Of a stretch of DNA of 64,000 nucleotides, positions 50,300-58,826 are shown in pieces. The position numbers and the translations under genes were made by a program. The notes beneath the pieces were generated by a model. The model searched no databases. It was given only the letters and a program-made list of their open reading frames with translations, and was not told the origin of the DNA. Each line of letters opens with the position of its first letter. The stretch's first letter is position 1. The stretch is from contig JBGPOP010000022.1 in NCBI GenBank assembly GCA_041488095.1, positions 8,720-72,719 on the forward strand, in the 5' to 3' direction. The stretch is from DASYPQ01 sp041488095. Its GTDB lineage: Bacteria > Planctomycetota > UBA1135 > GCA-002686595.

Positions 50300-51817
50300 A
50301 TGGGGGGCTTCCCGGTATCATCTGCCGCATTCGAGGAATTGCTCGCGCGTGTCCCCACCTCCTTCGACTGGATCAAGGACGCAGGACGACCCTTGCAGCT
50401 AGAGACGATCATCACGCCGGCGTACGTCGCCACGATGTGCCTGCTCGGCGTCTACGGGATGCACCGGGTGTGGCTGCTCTTGAGGTTCCGTTGGCGGTCG
50501 CTCCCGTGCCACGAAGCCTCGTCCTTGCGTGCGCCGCCGCCGCTCACGGTGCAGCTCCCTGTCTTCAACGAGCGCACAGTCGCCGCGAGGCTGATCCGGA
50601 GCGCTGGCGCCTTGGACTACCCGCGCGACCGGCTGGAGATCCAGGTCCTCGACGACTCGGACGACGAAACCGTCGGGATCGTCGACGAGGAGGTGAGCGC
50701 GCTGCGGGAGAAGGGGATCGACGCCCGGGTCCTGAGGCGCGGCGATCGCAAGGGCTTCAAGGCCGGGGCGCTCGATTTCGGACTGCAGAGCGCCAAGGGC
50801 GATCTCGTGTGCATCTTCGACGCCGACTTCACCCCCGACCCGAGCTTCCTGATTCAGCTCGTCGGCCACTTCGAGGACCCGAAGGTCGGCATGGTCCAGG
50901 CACGGTGGGGTCACAAGAACCGCGACGACAACTTCCTGACCCGGGCCGAGTCGACGCTGCTCGACGGCCATTTCGTGATCGAGCACAAGGTCCGCTTCGA
51001 CGGCGGCCTGTTCTTCAACTTCAATGGCACGGCCGGCATCTGGAGGAGGGCGGCAATCGAGTCCGCCGGGGGTTGGCAGCACGACACGCTCACCGAGGAT
51101 CTCGACCTCTCCTACCGCGCGCAGCTCGCAGGCTGGAGGTTCGTCTACGCGCCTCTCGTCGTCGCGCCGGCCGAGGTGCCGCCGGACATCGCCGCGTTCA
51201 AGTCGCAGCAGCATCGCTGGGCGAAGGGAAGTGTCCAGGTGTTCCGGAAGCTGGGATGGAGGATCCTCCTCTCCGACGAGCCGCTGAAGATCAAGCTCGA
51301 AGCGCTGGCCCATCTCTCGGGCAACGTGGGATATCCCTGCGTGTTGCTGCTGGCCCTGCTCTTGCCGCTCTCGGTCCGGCAGCGGGGCGCCGTGCCCCTG
51401 TGGATGCACCCTCTTATCTTCGCGCTGTGCACGCTGTCGGTGCTCGCCTTCTACGACCGCAGCCAGAGAGCGGTCGGCCGGCCGTTCGGCGCGCGGGCCT
51501 ACGACACCCTGGCCGCGGTGCTGCTCGGGATCGGCATGTGCGTCAGCCAGACGCGTGCGGTGATCGAAGGGCTCATGCCCGGAACGGGCGTGTTCGTCCG
51601 CACTCCCAAGCGGGGCGATTCCTCCTCCACTCGGCGCTACCGGGCCAGGTTCAAGGGCTTGCCTGGCGTCGAGTTGTTGCTCGCGGCCTGGTTCGCCTGG
51701 GGCCTCTACGCTGCCGCCGAGAAAGGTCTGTGGGGCTCGCTTCCGTTCCTGCTCCTGTTCTTCTCGAGCTTCGCCTGGGTGGGCTCTCTCTCGCTGCGCC
51801 AATGGGCGCGCGGGTGA
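50300..51817 (+). CDS. Processive GT2 membrane glycosyltransferase (cellulose synthase-like)
   Basis: 505 residues from ATG 50300 (a GTG 50294 and a TTG 50339 are also in frame; TATCAT at 50316-50321 would favour TTG 50339). One N-terminal helix (YVATMCLLGVYGMHRVWLLL), then a GT-A domain: LTVQLPVFNERTVAARLI, VLDDSDDET, FDADFTPDPSFL, GTAGIWRRAAIE, TEDLDLSYRAQLAGW and the QQHRWAKGS (QxxRW-like) product-binding motif. Four or so C-terminal helices follow. This D-D-D-QxxRW set is that of processive or glucosylceramide-type enzymes making beta-linked glycan or glycolipid. No partner c-di-GMP subunit nearby. Confidence 0.87.
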   Translation: MGGFPVSSAAFEELLARVPTSFDWIKDAGRPLQLETIITPAYVATMCLLGVYGMHRVWLLLRFRWRSLPCHEASSLRAPPPLTVQLPVFNERTVAARLIRSAGALDYPRDRLEIQVLDDSDDETVGIVDEEVSALREKGIDARVLRRGDRKGFKAGALDFGLQSAKGDLVCIFDADFTPDPSFLIQLVGHFEDPKVGMVQARWGHKNRDDNFLTRAESTLLDGHFVIEHKVRFDGGLFFNFNGTAGIWRRAAIESAGGWQHDTLTEDLDLSYRAQLAGWRFVYAPLVVAPAEVPPDIAAFKSQQHRWAKGSVQVFRKLGWRILLSDEPLKIKLEALAHLSGNVGYPCVLLLALLLPLSVRQRGAVPLWMHPLIFALCTLSVLAFYDRSQRAVGRPFGARAYDTLAAVLLGIGMCVSQTRAVIEGLMPGTGVFVRTPKRGDSSSTRRYRARFKGLPGVELLLAAWFAWGLYAAAEKGLWGSLPFLLLFFSSFAWVGSLSLRQWARG

Positions 51818-51860
51818 GGTCCGGATCGACACGTTCTCCGCGTTGGCCAGGACCCCGATG

Positions 51861-51878
51861 CTCGCCTCCCCGGGCGAG
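51861..51878. terminator. Hairpin between convergent GT2 and cystathionine synthase genes
   Basis: CTCGCC (51861-51866) and GGCGAG (51873-51878) form a 6-bp stem with a 6-base loop in the 72-bp convergent gap. No T-run, so the terminator call is weak. Confidence 0.3.
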
Positions 51879-51889
51879 TTCCTCCGTCG

Positions 51890-53266
51890 CTAGACCGGAG
51901 CCTCCTGCCGCGCCGGCCGCGAGGTCAGTACGTCGACGAGATCCATCTTGCTGATGATGCCGAGCAGCTTGCCCGCGTCGTCGACCACCAGGCCCACGAG
52001 GCCCTCGCCAAAAATCGCCAGCAGCCTCGAAGCATCGTCGCTGGAGCGGACCGTGATCACGTTGCGGAACATGACCTCCGCCACGGCGCTCGCGAGCGAG
52101 GCGCGTCCGTCGACGAGCTTCGCCAGCAGATCCGACTCGGTGACGATGCCGACGAGCCGCCCTTCGTCGATCACCGGGAGCTGGCTGACGCCATGCTCCT
52201 TCATCGCCATGACCGAGTCGGCGACCGTGTCGGAGCTCGTGGCGTTGATCAATTCGCGCCGCGGGAGGCTCCTGAGCATGTCCCCGACACGGTCCGTCTC
52301 CCAGCGACTCTCGGTGAAGCCGTTCTCCTTCATCCATCGGTCGTCGAGGAACTTGGTCATGTAGTTGCGCACGGAGTCGGGCAGGATCACGACGATGCGC
52401 TTGCCCGGTCCGATGCGCTCCGCGACCTTCTTCGCCGCCCACACCGCGGACCCGGAGCTGCCGCCACACAACATCCCTTCCTGCCGGATGAGGCGACGCG
52501 CCATGAGAAAGGACTCGCGATCCTCGGTCTTGACCCACTCATCGACGAGTCCGACGTCGAGCACGTCGGGGATGAAGTCGTAGCCGATGCCTTCGACCTT
52601 GTAGGTGGAGATCGGACCCGGTCCGGCGAGGATCGACCCGATCGGGTCGACGCCGACGATCCGCACTCCGGGGACCTTCTCCTTGAGCTTCTTCGCGATG
52701 CCGGTGATCGTGCCGCCCGTGCCCGCGGTCATCACACAGACGTCGAGCTTCCCGTCCGTCTGCTCGACGATCTCCTGGCCCGTTCCGTGGTAGTGGGCGA
52801 GCGGGTTGTCGGGATTGCTGTACTGATCGAGGATGTGGGCGTTCGGCAGGATGCCCTTCAGCTGCTTCGCCACCCCGATGTGGCTGTCCGGCGAGTCCCA
52901 AGCCGCCTCGGTCGGCGTGCGGATGATCTCGGCACCGAGGGCCTCGAGCACGACCTGTTTCTCGCGGCTCATCTTCTCGGGCATGGTGATGACCATGCGG
53001 TAGCCATAGACCGCGGCGGCCAACGCCATGCCGATGCCGGTGTTGCCGCTCGTCGGTTCGATCAGCGTGTCGCCCGGGTGGATGCGGCCCTTCTTCTGGG
53101 CCTCCTCGACCATGCGCTTGCCGATGCGGTCCTTGATGGACCCGCCGGCGTTCAGGAACTCGCACTTGGCGAGCAGCTCGCAGCCCGTTTCGCGTCCGAT
53201 ATTGCGCAGACGGACCATCGGTGTATTGCCGATCGAGTCGAGGATGGAGTCGTGGATCTTGGACAA
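51890..53266 (-). CDS. Cystathionine beta-synthase
   Basis: 458 residues. Condenses serine and homocysteine to cystathionine in reverse transsulfuration, supplying cysteine. The fold II PLP domain has the cofactor Lys in NAGGSIKDRIGKRM, TSGNTGIGMALAAA, GTGGTITGIAKKL and GGSSGSAVW. Tandem CBS domains occupy about 330-458 (VADSVMAMKEHGVSQLPVID; VMFRNVITVRSSDDASRLL). CBS domains distinguish it from plain cysteine synthases. No partner cystathionine gamma-lyase in the window. It could feed cysteine to bshC and the cysteine desulfurase. Confidence 0.9.
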   Translation of the reverse strand: MSKIHDSILDSIGNTPMVRLRNIGRETGCELLAKCEFLNAGGSIKDRIGKRMVEEAQKKGRIHPGDTLIEPTSGNTGIGMALAAAVYGYRMVITMPEKMSREKQVVLEALGAEIIRTPTEAAWDSPDSHIGVAKQLKGILPNAHILDQYSNPDNPLAHYHGTGQEIVEQTDGKLDVCVMTAGTGGTITGIAKKLKEKVPGVRIVGVDPIGSILAGPGPISTYKVEGIGYDFIPDVLDVGLVDEWVKTEDRESFLMARRLIRQEGMLCGGSSGSAVWAAKKVAERIGPGKRIVVILPDSVRNYMTKFLDDRWMKENGFTESRWETDRVGDMLRSLPRRELINATSSDTVADSVMAMKEHGVSQLPVIDEGRLVGIVTESDLLAKLVDGRASLASAVAEVMFRNVITVRSSDDASRLLAIFGEGLVGLVVDDAGKLLGIISKMDLVDVLTSRPARQEAPV

Positions 53267-53314
53267 GAGGTCACCTGAGCGTTCGTGTCGGCGGTGGAGG
53301 ATCGGGTCCGGCGC

Positions 53315-53320
53315 ATTCTA
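53315..53320 (-). promoter_or_regulatory. Putative -10 element (TAGAAT) for cystathionine beta-synthase
   Basis: Minus-strand ACCCTAGAATGCG, nearly the same 11-base block as upstream of kdsD. It overlaps the Rieske gene's stop, giving a predicted leader of about 40 bases. No clear -35. Confidence 0.42.
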
Positions 53321-53683
53321 GGGTCGGGCGGCTTCGCTTCGGCCGTCGTCGACGAGAAGGAGGGTCCCGTGTGCGCCGAAGCGGACCTTCCGGGTCGCGA
53401 GCCGCTCCCCGCCCGCGATCTCCATTCCTGCCGCGTCGAGCCGATGTCCGGTGGAGAGCGAGAACCGCCACTGGTGCCAGGGGCAGGTCACCGACTCCCC
53501 GGCCACCGTCCCTTGGAAGAGCGGTCCCATGAGGTGGGGGCAGAAGCTCTGCACGGCGCGCGGGCGGCCTTCGCAGGAGAAGATCGCGAACGATCCCCAA
53601 GGCGTGTCGATCGGCCGCGGGCGCTCCGGGTCGAGGTCGCCGGGGCGCAGCCCGGTGTCGAAGGCTTCTCGAGGGTCGGCCAT
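53318..53683 (-). CDS. Small Rieske [2Fe-2S] ferredoxin-like protein
   Basis: 121 residues, a free-standing Rieske domain. The two cluster motifs are C-P-H in QSFCPHLMGPLF and C-x2-H in TCPWHQWRFSL, the CxH and CxxH ligands needed. Ends with a short VDDGRSEAARP tail. Such small Rieske proteins act as electron carriers to oxygenases or as nitrite-reductase small-subunit-like proteins; no partner enzyme is adjacent. It lies upstream of cystathionine beta-synthase on the same strand and is divergent from rnhC. Confidence 0.85.
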   Translation of the reverse strand: MADPREAFDTGLRPGDLDPERPRPIDTPWGSFAIFSCEGRPRAVQSFCPHLMGPLFQGTVAGESVTCPWHQWRFSLSTGHRLDAAGMEIAGGERLATRKVRFGAHGTLLLVDDGRSEAARP

Positions 53684-53716
53684 GTGCGCTTCCTCGCCAT
53701 CGGCGCGCGTGCGAGG

Positions 53717-53722
53717 ATCTTA
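53717..53722 (-). promoter_or_regulatory. Putative -10 element (TAAGAT) for the Rieske gene
   Basis: Minus-strand GCTAAGATCC in the 41-bp divergent gap before rnhC; predicted leader about 25 bases. No clear -35. Confidence 0.35.
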
Positions 53723-53724
53723 GC

Positions 53725-54594
53725 GTGGCGCAGAGGACCCTCGTCGTCCAGGTCTCACCGACCGACCGCGCGCGGCTGGAGGAGCGCCTTGCCTCCGGCG
53801 ACTTCGAGCGCCGCGGCGTCGAGCACGCCGTCTTCAGCGTGAAGGGCGAGGGCGTCGTCGCGACGCTCTACGAGTCGGGCAAGCTCGTCGTCCAGGGAGA
53901 GGATCCCGCGCTGTTCGCGGAGCGCTTCCTCGGGCTCACCGCAGGCCGCTCCACCGCGGGCGAGGGCGGAACCGAGGAACACGACGAACCGATCATCGGC
54001 AGCGACGAGTGCGGCAAGGGGGACTACTTCGGACCCCTGGTGGTTGCCGCGGTCAGGCTCGAGACAGGTCAGTCGCTGAAGCTGCGCGCCTCCGGCGTGC
54101 GCGACAGCAAGACCCTCTCGGACGAGTCCGCGCTGCGCCTCGGCGGTGCGCTGCGAGCGATCTGCCCGCACGCCGTGGCCCGCCTCGATCCGGAGGAGTA
54201 CAACGCGATCCACCGCCGCCCGGGGCAGCTCAACGCGATGCTCGCCGACCTCCACGCTCGGGTCATCCGTGAGCTGCATCGCCCGGGGATCCACGTCCTG
54301 GTCGACCAGTTCGCTTCCGAGGAGCTGATGCGCAAGCGCCTGGCCGACCTGGACCTCTCGCTCGAGCAGAGGCCGCGCGCCGAGGCAGTCCCCGCCGTAG
54401 CTGCCGCGAGCGTGATCGCCCGCGAGGAGTTCCTCCTCGCCTTGCGGGATCTCTCCGAACGCTACGGCGTCGACCTGCACAAGGGCGCGGGCGAGCCGGT
54501 CGACCGGGTCGCCAGGCGTTTCGTGGAGCTCCACGGGCGCGAAGCCCTCGGGCGCGTGGCCAAGCTGCACTTCAAGAACACGAGCAGGGTGTGA
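53725..54594 (+). CDS. rnhC: Ribonuclease HIII
   Basis: 289 residues from GTG 53725. Removes RNA from RNA-DNA hybrids. The catalytic block GSDECGKGDYFGPLVVAAV carries the DE(D/C)GKGD signature that separates HIII from HII (Asp in the first acidic position, Glu next). RDSKTLSDE and LVDQF with VPAVAAASVIAREEF supply further acids. The N-terminal ~90 residues form the TBP-like domain typical of HIII. The stop overlaps dapF's possible GTG start. Confidence 0.92.
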   Translation: MAQRTLVVQVSPTDRARLEERLASGDFERRGVEHAVFSVKGEGVVATLYESGKLVVQGEDPALFAERFLGLTAGRSTAGEGGTEEHDEPIIGSDECGKGDYFGPLVVAAVRLETGQSLKLRASGVRDSKTLSDESALRLGGALRAICPHAVARLDPEEYNAIHRRPGQLNAMLADLHARVIRELHRPGIHVLVDQFASEELMRKRLADLDLSLEQRPRAEAVPAVAAASVIAREEFLLALRDLSERYGVDLHKGAGEPVDRVARRFVELHGREALGRVAKLHFKNTSRV

Positions 54595-55430
54595 GGCCGA
54601 TGCGCTACACGCTCATGTCGGGGGCCGGGAATCTGTTCGCGATGGTCGACGGCTTCGCCGAACCCTCGCCGCGCGCGCCGGCGGAGATCGCGCGGGCGCT
54701 GTGCGCTCCCGCCGCGGAGGGCGGAATCGAGCCGCGCCCCGACGGCCTGATCCTCGTGCGGCCCTCGCGCCGGGGCGCGGATTGCGCGATGGAGGTCTAC
54801 AATGCCGACGGCAGCCGGCCGGAGACCTGCGGCAACGGCCTGCGCTGCGCGGCGAAGCTCGCTGCCGACCGCGGGCACATCGGAAGCGACGCCTTCCAGA
54901 TCGAAACCGACGCCGGGGTCCGAACGGTGCGGGTCGAGCGGGACGGAGGCCGCGTCGTGTTCGCCCGCGTCCACATGGGAGCGCCGCGCGTGCTGGCGCT
55001 CGACGAGGCAATCCCGATCGGTTCCTCGTCGGTCCGGGTCACGCTCGTCGACGTCGGAAACCCGCATTGCGTGCTCTTCGTCCCGGACGAGAGAGAAGCG
55101 CCCGTCGCCGAATTGGGTCCTGCCCTCGAACGCCACCCGCGCTTCCCCGAAGGCACCAACGTGGAGTTCCTGGCGCATCGATCCGGGACGCTCTTCCTGC
55201 GCGTGTGGGAGCGCGGGGTCGGCGAGACACGCGCGTGCGGCAGCGGAGCCTGCGCGGCCGCCGTCGCCGCGGCGCAGAAGGGTCTGGTGCGCTGGCCTGT
55301 CCGCGTGGTGCTCCCCGGCGGAACGCTCGAGGTCGACGCCGCCCCCGGCGGGGGGGTCGAGCTCTCCGGGCCGGTCGAGGAGCTACGCTCGGGCGATTGG
55401 GTTCACACACCCGCCGGGCGAGCGATCTGA
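54591..55430 (+). CDS. dapF: Diaminopimelate epimerase
   Basis: 279 residues if GTG 54591 (overlapping the rnhC stop) is used; ATG 54600 gives 276 and begins directly at the conserved RYTLMSGAGN. Converts LL- to meso-diaminopimelate for lysine and peptidoglycan. Both catalytic cysteines are present: NADGSRPETCGNGLRC and GETRACGSGACAAAVAA. GNPHCVLF lies between. Full-length two-lobed fold. Its pathway mate lysC is at 9.5 kb. Confidence 0.93.
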   Translation: MRPMRYTLMSGAGNLFAMVDGFAEPSPRAPAEIARALCAPAAEGGIEPRPDGLILVRPSRRGADCAMEVYNADGSRPETCGNGLRCAAKLAADRGHIGSDAFQIETDAGVRTVRVERDGGRVVFARVHMGAPRVLALDEAIPIGSSSVRVTLVDVGNPHCVLFVPDEREAPVAELGPALERHPRFPEGTNVEFLAHRSGTLFLRVWERGVGETRACGSGACAAAVAAAQKGLVRWPVRVVLPGGTLEVDAAPGGGVELSGPVEELRSGDWVHTPAGRAI

Positions 55431-55461
55431 GGCGCGGCGAGAGCGAGCGAGCGGCGGCTGC

Positions 55462-57129
55462 ATGGGTTATCTGCTCCATCTCCTCCTCGCGCTCATCGCC
55501 CAGGGACTGTCCGAGGCGGGCTGGACCACGGGATGGCGCCTGCCCTGGCTCGCCCTGGTGCTGTGCGGCGTGCCCCATGCCTTGGCCTGGGCCTCTCAGC
55601 GCCTGTTCCTGCGCGGCCGCTTCCGGTCGAGCGCGCTCCTCCTGCGCGCGCTCTCGGGCTGCGCGCCGGCGCTGCACCTGTGTGCCTTGAGCCTCTTCGG
55701 CTGGATGCACTGCTTGCGAGCCTGGCTCGGGGAAGGAATCTCGCTCGCCGCCTGGCCGAACGTCGGACTGTTGCTCGCCCTGCTGCCTTTCGTCGTCTAC
55801 GAGCTCGCGTCGATCGACGCGCGCGCACGGATCTCGGCCTCGACCGGGCGGGAGCGCCGCGCCTGGCGTCTCTTCCAGTCCAGGATGCTCCTCTCCGGGC
55901 TCGTTCCGCTCGCCGGCTACGTCTTGATCTCCGCCGCCGCGGGCGCGAGCGAAACCCTGAGGATCGAGATCGAGGAGGTCTCCCTCTTCGGCGCGGCGTT
56001 CGCCGGAGGTCTGCTCGCGCTTCTCGCGCTCTTCCTGCCGGCGCTCCTGCGCAACGTGTGGGACACCTCGACCCTCCCGCCCGGAGTGCAGCGCGATCTG
56101 CTGCTTTCGGTCGCTTCGCGCGCCGGCTTCCGCGCGCGCGCGCTGCTCGCGTGGAACACCGGAAATCTGATGGCCAACGCCGCGATCGTGGGCCTCGGTC
56201 CGCACACGCGGATCGTCCTGTTCTCCGACTCGCTGCTCTCGCAGCTCGAAGGTCCCGAGCTGGCGGCCGTCTTCGCGCACGAGATCGGCCACGCTGTCCG
56301 GCGCCACGTGTTGATCTTCGTCGCGTGGGCGGCGGCGTTCTTCCTCATCTCGGACCTCGTTGCCAACCATCTCTTCGCCGACAGCACCTGGCACTCGGGC
56401 GTCTTCGTGCTCGCGGCGGTCGTAGCGTGGCTGCTCGCCTTCGGCTACATGTCGCGGCGTTTCGAGCTCGAGGCCGATCTCTTCTGTCTGGACCTGCTCG
56501 GAGATGCCACCGGTCTGATCCGCGCGCTGGAGAAGATCGGCGGCCGCTTCCGCGACGTCGCGAGCTGGCGCCACTTCAGCACCGCCGAGCGGGTTCGGTT
56601 CCTGGAGAGCGCCGCGGCCGATCCAAGCGTGGGCGCGCGGCTGCGCGGAGGCCTGCGGAGGTGGACCCGCGTGGGAGTCGCCCTGCTCGTCGTCACGGCG
56701 GCGCTCCAGGCCTGGGCGCTCGGCCGATCCTTCCCCGAAGACCGCCTCCGCGCGGATTTGCGGCTGGGGCGGTACGCGGTCGCGGGAGCTCGCGCGGCCA
56801 GGCTCGAGGGGATCGACCCACACCTGGCGGCGCTGGTGGCGCGTGCGTCGTCACTCGGCGGGGATCACATTCCCGTCGAGGAGCTGGGGCGTCGCGCGCG
56901 GACCTGCATGCTGGGCGCCGACGCCGAAACGGGGCTGGCGTGGCTCGAGCTCGCGAGTCTGCGCGGTAGCCCCGACCTCGACGCGGTCGCGGGCGCGCTG
57001 AGGGGCCTGATCGAGCACGGCACCGACGCTCGCGAGGCGCTCGAGGGCGCGCTCTATGACTCTTGGCGGGGCGAGTTCGAGGCCTGCCGCACCCGTCCGC
57101 GAGAGCAGCCCCCACCTGGAGGTCAATAG
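55462..57129 (+). CDS. M48-family membrane metalloprotease
   Basis: 555 residues. Five or six membrane helices in the first ~240 residues, then the protease domain: HExxH in AVFAHEIGHAVRRH (about 280), the third zinc ligand Glu in RRFELEADLFCLDLLG, a layout shared with Ste24/HtpX. Another helix (VGVALLVVTAALQAWALG) precedes a ~130-residue soluble tail. The helix within LIFVAWAAAFFLISDLVANH fits the family. Likely membrane-protein quality control. It follows dapF by 31 bases. The C-terminal tail overlaps convergent flavin reductase by 7 bases. Confidence 0.85.
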   Translation: MGYLLHLLLALIAQGLSEAGWTTGWRLPWLALVLCGVPHALAWASQRLFLRGRFRSSALLLRALSGCAPALHLCALSLFGWMHCLRAWLGEGISLAAWPNVGLLLALLPFVVYELASIDARARISASTGRERRAWRLFQSRMLLSGLVPLAGYVLISAAAGASETLRIEIEEVSLFGAAFAGGLLALLALFLPALLRNVWDTSTLPPGVQRDLLLSVASRAGFRARALLAWNTGNLMANAAIVGLGPHTRIVLFSDSLLSQLEGPELAAVFAHEIGHAVRRHVLIFVAWAAAFFLISDLVANHLFADSTWHSGVFVLAAVVAWLLAFGYMSRRFELEADLFCLDLLGDATGLIRALEKIGGRFRDVASWRHFSTAERVRFLESAAADPSVGARLRGGLRRWTRVGVALLVVTAALQAWALGRSFPEDRLRADLRLGRYAVAGARAARLEGIDPHLAALVARASSLGGDHIPVEELGRRARTCMLGADAETGLAWLELASLRGSPDLDAVAGALRGLIEHGTDAREALEGALYDSWRGEFEACRTRPREQPPPGGQ

Positions 57130-57605
57130 CCGAGGCCGTTCCTGCGCAGGTGCGTGCAGGGCTCGCCTTCGCGCAGCACGGCCCCCTCCAGCACTTCGCC
57201 GAAGACCGCCACATGGTCGCCCGTGGCAAATTCCCCGGTGATCCGGCAATCGACCCAGGCCAAGGCCTCAGCCAGGACCGGCGAGCCCGAGGCTGCCCGA
57301 AAGAGGGCGACGCCGTCGAAAGCCGACTCCCCGTCGGAAAGCCGGCGCAGGAAGGGACTCATCAATCCCCGGCTCCGGGGGTCGAGGATCGAAAGGGCGA
57401 AGCGCCCTGCGCGGCGGATGTCGGCGAGCTGTGTGCGGTCTCGGGCCACCGCGACGCACAGAGTCGGCGGCTCGAAGCCCATCTGCATCACGAAGGAGCC
57501 GAGGAACCCTACCGGGCGGTCGTCGCTCAGGGTCGTGACGATGAAGAGGCCGGAGGGGATGCGGCCGAGCGCACGCGCGACTGGGGAACCGGCGGGTTCG
57601 GGCAT
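57123..57605 (-). CDS. Flavin reductase-like FMN-binding protein
   Basis: 160 residues from ATG 57605, where the conserved start begins (PVARALGRIPSGLFIVTT); the open frame upstream is unlike a protein. Flavin reductase-like split-barrel domain: SFVMQMGFEPPTLCVAVA, FALSILDP and WVDCRITGEFATGDHVAVFGEVLEG, which form the FMN pocket. Small family members reduce flavins or act as oxygenase partners. Substrate unknown. A Rieske gene lies 4 kb away, but nothing links them. Confidence 0.82.
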   Translation of the reverse strand: MPEPAGSPVARALGRIPSGLFIVTTLSDDRPVGFLGSFVMQMGFEPPTLCVAVARDRTQLADIRRAGRFALSILDPRSRGLMSPFLRRLSDGESAFDGVALFRAASGSPVLAEALAWVDCRITGEFATGDHVAVFGEVLEGAVLREGEPCTHLRRNGLGY

Positions 57606-57701
57606 ATCGAGCGGCACATTAAACAGTAGAAGCTTCCTGGAATCGAGGCGTTCAGACCGGGATAATGGCTTCGCCTTCCGCACGCCCCTTGCCCGCGCCA
57701 G

Positions 57702-58811
57702 ATGTCCTCCGGACACCCCCCGCATCTCCGTTGCCTGGACCCGTCCGACGCAAGAGCTGAGGGGGCCGAGGACTCCTCAGGTTCCGCCAGCGCCGGCCTC
57801 GCGACGGAGCGAACGCTGCGCGAAAGGCTCCTCGAAGTTGCCTCCGACCGCGCAGCGCCCGCGAACCAGGTCGTCCTGGAGACGGCCAGAATCTTCCGGG
57901 ATTGGATCCTCGAGCGCCCCGGAGAGCGGGGCCGAGACGGCGCCGAGCTCGAGGCCGAGCTCGCTCCCTGGTGCGCGGAGCAGGCATGGAGGGGTTCCTG
58001 CGCCTTCTATATGGACTCCGTGAGACGCGCGTGGGGCTTGGCGGCGGGAGGAAACTCAGGTCGCGGAGCGGGCGATGTCCTGGCCGCGGAGATGAACTGC
58101 TGGTTGCGTGAGGACGGCTCCGCATCCGGAAACACCCCGTGGAGCGGCGAGCCGCTCGCCCCGGGGCGGCGCCTGCCGAGCCGCGCAGCCCTGGCCGAGC
58201 GCGCCGGCATGGAGATCGAGCGGGGCGAGAACGTTCTCATCACTTCCTGGTCGGAGACCCTGGCTCTCGCCCTGGAGGCGGCCTGGCGCGCGGGCCGCAG
58301 ACCGACGGTGTTGATCGGTGAGGGGCTGCCGAACCTCGACGGTCGGCGCATGGCGCGCCGCCTCGCCCGAGCCGGGATCCCGGTGACGATGGTGTACGAC
58401 AGCGCCGTCCTCGCGCTCATCCCGCGGGCCGACCGCCTGTGGCTGGCCACGGAAGCGATCGGTGCCGGAGCGTTCCTGGCGCGCACGGGAACACGCGGCC
58501 TGCTCGAGGAGTGCGCGCGCTGCGAGGTCCCGGTGCGCGTGCTCGCGACCAGCGACAAGCTCGTGCCGGGTGGGGACCTGCTCCTGCCGGCCTGGTGCGA
58601 GAGCGAGAGCTGGCTCCTGTGGGAGGACGCGCCCGAGGGTGTCCGGCTCGAAGCGCAGATCTTCGAGGTCGTCCCGATCGAGCTCGCCGGCGGCTTCCTG
58701 ACCGAAGCCGGCTCGGAGACGACCTCGGCGCTCCACCTCCGCGCCCTGCGCGTGGAGGCGGCACCCCCCTGCGGCGCCCGGTCTGCGACGACCCTGGCGC
58801 ACACGACCTGA
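57702..58811 (+). CDS. IF-2B/MtnA-family sugar-phosphate isomerase-like protein
   Basis: 369 residues. The C-terminal half matches the eIF-2B alpha/beta/delta-MtnA-ribose-1,5-bisphosphate isomerase family: ENVLITSWSETLALALEAAW, VLIGEGLPNLDGRRMARRLARAGIPVTMVYDSAV, LWLATEAIGAGAF and VPVRVLATSDKLVP. In the family GADAVxxNG holds a key Asp; here it reads LATEAIGAG, so Asp is changed to Glu and the Asn lost. The N-terminal ~130 residues are helical and unrecognised. A catalytically altered or regulatory member is likely. Ends 15 bases before gyrA. Confidence 0.7.
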   Translation: MSSGHPPHLRCLDPSDARAEGAEDSSGSASAGLATERTLRERLLEVASDRAAPANQVVLETARIFRDWILERPGERGRDGAELEAELAPWCAEQAWRGSCAFYMDSVRRAWGLAAGGNSGRGAGDVLAAEMNCWLREDGSASGNTPWSGEPLAPGRRLPSRAALAERAGMEIERGENVLITSWSETLALALEAAWRAGRRPTVLIGEGLPNLDGRRMARRLARAGIPVTMVYDSAVLALIPRADRLWLATEAIGAGAFLARTGTRGLLEECARCEVPVRVLATSDKLVPGGDLLLPAWCESESWLLWEDAPEGVRLEAQIFEVVPIELAGGFLTEAGSETTSALHLRALRVEAAPPCGARSATTLAHTT

Positions 58812-58826
58812 CCTTCGAACCCTCGC

